Shown here in pieces: positions 58,766 through 64,000 of a stretch of DNA of 64,000 nucleotides (position 1 is its first letter; each line of letters begins with the position of its first letter). The notes below the pieces were generated by a model. The model was given only the letters and a program-made list of their open reading frames with translations. It was not told where the DNA came from and did no database searches. The translations under genes were made by a program, and so were the position numbers. This DNA is from Fasciola hepatica (taxonomy: Eukaryota > Platyhelminthes > Trematoda > Plagiorchiida > Fasciolidae). The stretch lies in assembly GCA_948099385.1 (NCBI GenBank), contig CANUEZ040000168.1, positions 6,115,001 through 6,179,000 of the forward strand. The letters are read 5' to 3'.

Positions 58766-59236
58766 CGATTTGCGAACGACCACAGGACAGAGGCAACCGA
58801 AAATTCAGACGGCGACTTTGTTGATGTCAGCGACCCACCTGTTCGGCCAAGCGTGAAGGCTACCGAAGAGGTCGAGCTGAGGCTGCCAGCTCCAGTTCGA
58901 AGATCAGTACGACAAGTGAGCCAGATTGATGAGGACCTGTGGTGTTTCAGTGGGCTTTACACGTGATACGGCCAGTACAGCTTCGCGGCTACGTACGCTG
59001 AGGAGCTTCAACTAATCAGGATCGCCGAAGACAGGTAGAGCAAAACCTCGTTGTGATTAATCAATTTGTAATATGCCAATTATTATCTTTGATTTACCTT
59101 ATTCATACAATTCAATTCTACGGTACAGTTAATGTAGTATTACGCAGCCTTGGTCTTCCTGCTACTTTGGCTTACGTAGTTCCGGGTGGAAGTGATTTCA
59201 GTACGTCCTATCAGTTTGGGTATTGCGAGTGCTACA
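58766..59236 (+). mobile_element. Gypsy 3' end: pol tail plus 3' LTR
   Basis: The pol tail (58775-58937) has FVDVSDPPVRPS and LPAPVRRSVRQVSQIDEDLW, the same end as the other gypsy copies. The LTR runs 58938-59236 (TGTGGTGTTTCAG to GCTACA), 299 bp, followed by GATAC. A 1-base loss early in the LTR shifts the pol frame to end GLYT. It is opposite in orientation to the 5' half at 56566-58206. Confidence 0.85.
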
Positions 59237-59244
59237 GATACTGA

Positions 59245-61620
59245 GTGCTTTAATTCGAAAACGGCCCGTCATGTGCATTTAGTCACGTAATATTTCCTAA
59301 GTCAAAGCTAATTCACTAAGAAACTGCATTGATTGGATGTTTTGGTCACGATTCCAACTCAACTAATTGGCTGGACACTCAACAATCCGAACAGTTTTAA
59401 TCGTAGCGAGTTGCAAAAGAATCGACATCTAGCAAAGATGATCAAAATCTCATCATTCTCTCCAGAATATTCCACCACTCTCGGCTGATTTCAAACCGTT
59501 CCTACCCGGAAAGATGAATATGGGTCGCTTCTATATAATGTATTATTTTGCACTGACTAATGATTAAAAATAAACGTCTCGACATGCGACGGTACGAAGA
59601 TTTCCAGATTGCAATGAGGTTCTATGGGCTATGGTTAGATGGGTGCGTTCGTCCCGTTTATTATCAGGATGTCCGTATATGGGAAGCACACGCTAAGTGG
59701 TAATGATAACATGAACTCGAGCATATTATAGACATATCTGAGACACGTTTCACTAGAAAGTACCTCCAAAGTATACTGGTTGCGAACTTAAAATCGGGAC
59801 GGAAACACCTGCAGCTATTCAACAAAACGCGGTGCCAAGCTATTCACCAAATTAAGGTAATTTATACACAGTAGTCACCACCCCTCAAGAAACGCTGGCT
59901 GGATTCGCTCAAATTGTTTATTGCTCAGAGGTATCGCACGCAGAAAGGGACATGGTTAGAATGATGTAGTCACATAAATGTTATTACTTTTAACGCAGAT
60001 TTTGCTAACAATACTCATTTTGAGTCCTTCCCACACTCTGCAAAGTAAGTTTAATTCGAATGACTCGTGTCTACTTGATAACGACTCATGAAGGAAATGT
60101 GTCATATTGCGACGCCTCATCTCGAAGCTCATCAAAACCGCTTACTAGCATTATTATTACTGTTCACTTTATCGGTGTATGGGTCACATTGACAAGGGAA
60201 CAATATCGACGTCTTAACATGAGACAGTATTCCCTCCTACTCAAAATTAGCTAAAGTTCTTAACATTATTGCTGACTGACCCAAACACGACTCGGTCAGC
60301 GTGATGAGAGCTCATCATCCTGCGGTTGAGTGATTTGAACTTACTTTTTATCGCATGATTGCGCATTCCTGCAGCAAACGGGTCATACCGTATAACCTCA
60401 AAGGTTCACTGCACTATTAAGGATAGTCTGCAACCAGACTCTAAGACTTGGAGTGGGAACATGAGTTTCCAACAAGTCAGGTGCGGTGACTCCAGTGAAT
60501 AAACCACGGAGAGAGAAACAGTTTACCGATCTAAAAACCTCCACTAGATAGACGTAAGAGTGGAGTACCTGGGGTTTATCTCGACAGTGGGAGAAGCCAT
60601 CGCACTTCATTGGGCAGCTAACGCTCGTCTAAGCTGGGCAGCCCCCACCCTAAAGGATGCTGTTTCGTCCACCTTTCGCTTGCTCCATTGGGTGCACAAA
60701 ACGGATGCGACAACGAACCATTGTACTCGGTTTTCAAATTAAACTGATAATTTTCCAATCATATGTGATATTTTGGAAATCAGTGAGATAAATTCTCAGC
60801 TCAGTCCTAAAATGGTATAAAAGTGATCAGTGACAGAATCCAACTGCTTCGCAGCTCAGCAACTTTGGTACTAAAAACAACTATCATAGCGCGCTGCAAA
60901 TGCCCGAATGTCAGTTCACCGCCAAACATTCTTCAAAACAACTCTCTGGGGCACGAGTTATTCCAGAAGCTTTGTATACTACAGGACCAGCGGATTTCAC
61001 TTTAACTGTCCCCTGCCTCCGCGCACATTTGCTTCCGTGTTAACTCTTTTCTCCGATTGTTCGTTGTTCCACAGAAAAACAAAACTCATTTCAGAGATCC
61101 CACACAGAAACAAGGACAAAAAACAAGAAATCTGTCAACAAACGAACAGAGAAGCGCGTTTGTTATGAGCAAAAGCACACAATGATTCCGATGCCAAAAT
61201 CATAAAATGAATGGGACATGATGACCATATGCACGAAGAGAGACACAAAAGAAACAACGACGAAGGATAACACAAGTATAATAAACAAAGAAGGAAGTCA
61301 CAAGGTACTTGTCGCTGTGTGCGTGTATGAAACAGAGATAGAGGGGGGATACACGAGGACAAGTGAACGAATGAGGAGGATTTTGAAAACGGAGTACCAC
61401 AAACACCCACATTCTGGATGGCTTTTTCATCTGCAAGTGATCAATAGGGGAGAAGACAAAACCGGCATGTGATCACTCATATAGGAGCAAATCAAAACGA
61501 CGAGGGTTTGTTCCACAGTGGTTAGGAAGGAAGAACAGAGAGACGACCTGCTTGGTTTGCGTGTAACTTTCGGTGGATTTTAAAGTGTGGGAATAAATGG
61601 GTATTGGCAAGTCATGAAGT
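59245..61620. other. Mostly unassigned; includes the 3' UTR side of the minus-strand gene
   Basis: No transposon domains are recognised. Bases up to 61626 must include the 3' UTR of the exon at 61627-61765, read leftward. I could not place a clear AATAAA: no TTTATT on plus lies within about 1 kb, and the nearest variants are near 60049 and 59935. The open frames at 60398-61472 are A-rich or stop-free by composition and are not supported as coding. Confidence 0.4.
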
Positions 61621-61626
61621 AGCACA

Positions 61627-61765
61627 TTAGTTTACTTTCTTTTCCTTGTCCTTAGATGAGTTACTGGTGGTGCCAACTGACTGTGTCTGGTCTAGGACTT
61701 TTGTTTCTGAAGTTTTAGCGGAATTCTCCTGAGTGGGTTCCTGGTGCTCTGGCACGTCCTCGTAG
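61627..61765 (-). CDS. Terminal coding exon of an unknown host gene
   Basis: On minus a long pyrimidine tract (tcctttcccctgcttttctttcgcttttcag, read in parts from about 61797 to 61766) ends in AG at 61767-61766. It is followed by 139 bases: one base completing a codon, 45 codons and TAA (61629-61627). The peptide starts YEDVPEHQEPTQENSAK and ends SSKDKEKKVN, a hydrophilic, probably disordered C-terminal tail. This is the best splice acceptor I saw in the window, and no transposon motif is present. Upstream exons must lie to the right; 61800-64000 looks intronic and carries LINE insertions. The protein family cannot be named from this tail. Confidence 0.65.
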
Positions 61766-61769
61766 CTGA

Positions 61770-62075
61770 AAAGCGAAAGAAAAGCAGGGGAAAGGAGACG
61801 GTAGAAGATACAGACTTAATCAACTAACGCGGATGAACAGCACCGCAATGTATAATTCCCATCATAATGGTCAACGTTAGCAAAAAGAAGATCGTTTCGA
61901 GTCACAGTTCAAACAAGTTAGCGTATGCAGTTGGAACAGCCAATAACTATCCATTGAGTGGCGGTTTTGGCTGTCATTGCTCAGCACAAACACCATCCGG
62001 AAACGAGGTGAATAGAATACGAGAGAAAGGTGAGAACTATTAAAAAACTGCTCCCGTCGAGCCCGATATCCCCTC
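61770..62075. other. Intron of the minus-strand gene
   Basis: Contains the polypyrimidine tract and acceptor of the terminal exon at its left end. No other feature recognised. Confidence 0.45.
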
Positions 62076-62079
62076 GGAT

Positions 62080-62620
62080 CGCCTAAGTAGGCTTCCGAGC
62101 CTCATTTTTGAATATATCGGTTGCCACGGTCTACGAACCAAGGTGGCAGCCGAAGAGGTAAAGGACGAGTCCTACGACAGACTAAAAGAGGTAATAAACA
62201 GCGTCCCGAAACGTGACATTCTTTTTGTTGCGGAGGATTGGACCTCCCGCAATCGTGTCCCTACGAACATTCTGGGAAAATGTGGTTTTGAGAAGCACTG
62301 CAGTAATGCCGAACGATTCGTCAGCTTTGCTGACTTGAACAGCCTAACCGTCACCAAAATCCCATGAAACACTTGCTAACGCGGTAATCTAATAACGGAC
62401 ACACAGCGCACCAGATCGACTACATTCTGATACGATCACGGTGGTCATCTTCGACTGAAGAGTGCAGGACCTGCAGAGATGCGCAGACTGGTAACAAAGT
62501 CATCAACAATACTCACCCGTACACACTTCGAGATTCAACTAACCGAGCGCCGTACGAACTTTGCTCTGAAACGGATTAGTGGGGAAGCGTTGGGGCCACG
62601 TAGTAGGCGCTAAATGGTCT
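62080..62620 (+). mobile_element. RTE-like LINE endonuclease fragment
   Basis: Plus frames read RLKEVINSVPKRDILFVAED, then WTSRN (GDWNAR altered), LGKCGFEKHCSNAERFVSFA and DLNSLTVTKI (62175-62365). After a frameshift comes HQIDYILIRSRW (62410-62445). This matches the endonuclease C-terminal half of the RTE-like elements at 53220 and 26530. It is truncated at both ends and probably sits in the intron of the minus-strand gene. Confidence 0.75.
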
Positions 62621-62955
62621 CGGACGCCACTGTCACCCATCCAGTTACCACGCTCTTAGGTGAAGACGTATCAGTAAAACACAATGCACACCACTGAAAA
62701 CATAAACCAAACAATCGTTCTTGGACAAACTGCGGTTTGTGGAACAACGACATAAAGAGTGCATCTCGGGGAGCTTCATCTGCTTTCCGAAAAGGTCCAA
62801 ATGGTCACCCAGATTTCCATGACATACCACGAAAAGCCACTCGATCGGCCACAGTCGACCACACGACGTGATTGCAATTCGAAGAAGTGTGGTGGTTTGT
62901 GTGACCCTGTGACCAAAAGAACCATACAGGATGGCTTACCTCAAGTCGGAGATTC

Positions 62956-64000
62956 AATCATTCTTTAAAGGTCAATGGGTAGGGGCCAGACAAAGTCCAG
63001 TCTTCTGGTCCTCCAGGTTAGGAGTCGATCTGAGTTAACAACTCAGCCGCCAAAATCAGTGGGGGGATAATTGATCCAAGTAAATAGGCTTCCACTCAGC
63101 CACCGCTCACTGCCTTGTGAACAGGTTCTTGTTAGAACTAAAGGCTTTGTTTGGGAACCCTAATTGTTCTCCTGCTTTGTGGCTGGACACTCCATCACTA
63201 CCCGTCCAACATTTCCCACGAACTTCAAGAATACGAAAAATTCCATACTGCATCAGTCGTCGCGCCGGATAATCAGGTCAGCTCTGTCCATTGCATCGAT
63301 CGGAGTAGATAGTAATAAGTGGGTTACTGCTCAGAGATCTTTCTCTTTTAGTCAACCTTTGTCTTTTGTACCCAAACACCTCTCTTTGCTTCTTCCACCC
63401 AACTGTAATGCTCCCACTGGCAACACGCCCGAAACTCGCAACAGTTCATTGTCAAATAGTGTCATGAATAATCCTCAGTCTCATAACTCATTTTCTCAAG
63501 CCTCGTCAGCCTCTGAACTTTGGCACCTTTAACGTGCACACACTCATGCAGACCGGCCAGCAGACATGCCTCGCACTCACAATAAACTCCCTGAATATTG
63601 ATGTCTACTGCGTAAGTGAAACACGTATCCATGACTCGAGAATTGTGATTCAACTAACTTCTCCTGGTGTCTCGTCGAGGTATTCCCTGCGCATTTCAAG
63701 AGACAAAGCGGTTAAAGGTGTGGGTCAACGTAGTGTAGGAATAGTCTTTGCCGATAAAGTTGAGACTGCCCTTTCAGACTGGATACAGGTTATTAGTGAT
63801 CTATGTGCAGTAAGACTCCAGGGGTCAGTTGGCGTTCGAAATGATAGCCGTATTAAGCGCAGTTTGTTTGTGATCTCGGTGACTGCAGTTCTGACACGCA
63901 GAAGGATGATTTCCGTGATGAACTCCACACTCTCGTTCGCAGGAGCAAAAGCTGTGATATTTTAGAGCTAGCTGATGATCTTAATACAGGAGATGGCAAA
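62956..64000 (+). mobile_element. APE-type LINE 5' end (continues past window)
   Basis: It starts at about 62956 with caatcattctttaaaggtca and is the reverse complement of 50110-51021 with few differences. The leader frame (63164-63532, MFSCFVAGHSITTRPTFPTN onward) is followed, after a one-base frame change, by an endonuclease frame (63534-63965). The endonuclease has FNVHTLMQTGQQ just before it and DVYCVSETRIHDSR inside it, where the Glu-Thr of APE endonucleases is retained. A stop (TAG, 63963) ends the frame. The frame change between leader and endonuclease is shared by both copies, so it predates their separation. Confidence 0.8.

Noticed and set aside
61135..61472. Frames of 78-91 codons on both strands
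   Set aside because: The A-rich plus strand and its T-rich complement give stop-poor frames by composition. No domain or splice signals support them, and the minus side is the expected 3' UTR.
63612..63769. Segment missing from the 50-kb LINE copy begins GTAAGT and looked like an intron
   Set aside because: The longer copy keeps an APE endonuclease frame through it, no AG ends the segment in any alignment register, and 5-base direct repeats explain a simple deletion.
1..64000. A coherent undescribed multi-gene system
   Set aside because: The recognisable coding content is transposon-derived and broken, and the few host exon candidates belong to different strands and genes. Nothing groups them into one system.

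Overview
This window is eukaryotic genomic DNA dominated by decayed transposable elements. I see no operons, no long intact genes and no prokaryotic features. The mix of elements points to a flatworm, most likely a digenean fluke. It holds RTE-like and CR1/Jockey-like LINEs with APE-type endonucleases, Ty3/gypsy elements with a CX2CX3HX4C gag knuckle resembling the CsRn1 clade, a BEL/Pao fragment and a piggyBac-like remnant. By eye the base composition is less AT-rich than schistosome DNA, which favours a liver, intestinal or lung fluke type. The species is inference; the element classes rest on motifs read in the sequence.

Layout. 0-10 kb: a CR1/Jockey-like RT (minus), a gypsy PR/RT remnant split by a short dispersed repeat (repeat B), a long TA microsatellite and a piggyBac-like transposase relic. 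10-26 kb: a candidate 123-nt phase-0 host exon (minus), a perfect solo gypsy LTR with a GTGAT target duplication, an internally deleted LINE, a LINE 5' UTR fragment, a BEL/Pao remnant, a second CR1/Jockey-like RT, a candidate exon on plus and a gypsy RT-RNase H remnant. 26-35 kb: two long minus-strand LINEs head to tail (RTE-like, then another APE-type LINE), then a plus-strand LINE 3' end. 35-47 kb: mostly unassigned DNA with a tRNA-derived SINE, three gypsy LTRs, LINE ORF1 with a PHD-like finger, a repeat pair (repeat A) and an antisense degenerate 28S rRNA segment. 47-59 kb: a dense nest of gypsy 3' ends, a LINE, and a plus-strand RTE element lying between two minus-strand gypsy fragments. 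At 56.6-59.2 kb two gypsy halves face opposite ways but share the same 5-bp flank. 59-62 kb: largely repeat-free DNA with the most convincing host coding sequence, the last coding exon of a minus-strand gene. 62-64 kb: two LINE 5' fragments, one an inverted near-copy of 50.1-51.0 kb.

Host coding content therefore seems limited to one good terminal exon (61627-61765), one good internal exon candidate (10057-10179) and a few weaker ones. The rest is intronic or intergenic DNA built by nested insertion, deletion and inversion. I do not see a coherent undescribed multi-gene system. The best leads are the inverted gypsy halves, the dispersed 28S segment, the gypsy pol frame that ends inside its own LTR, and the short repeats carrying CACGTG and ATTGG motifs.
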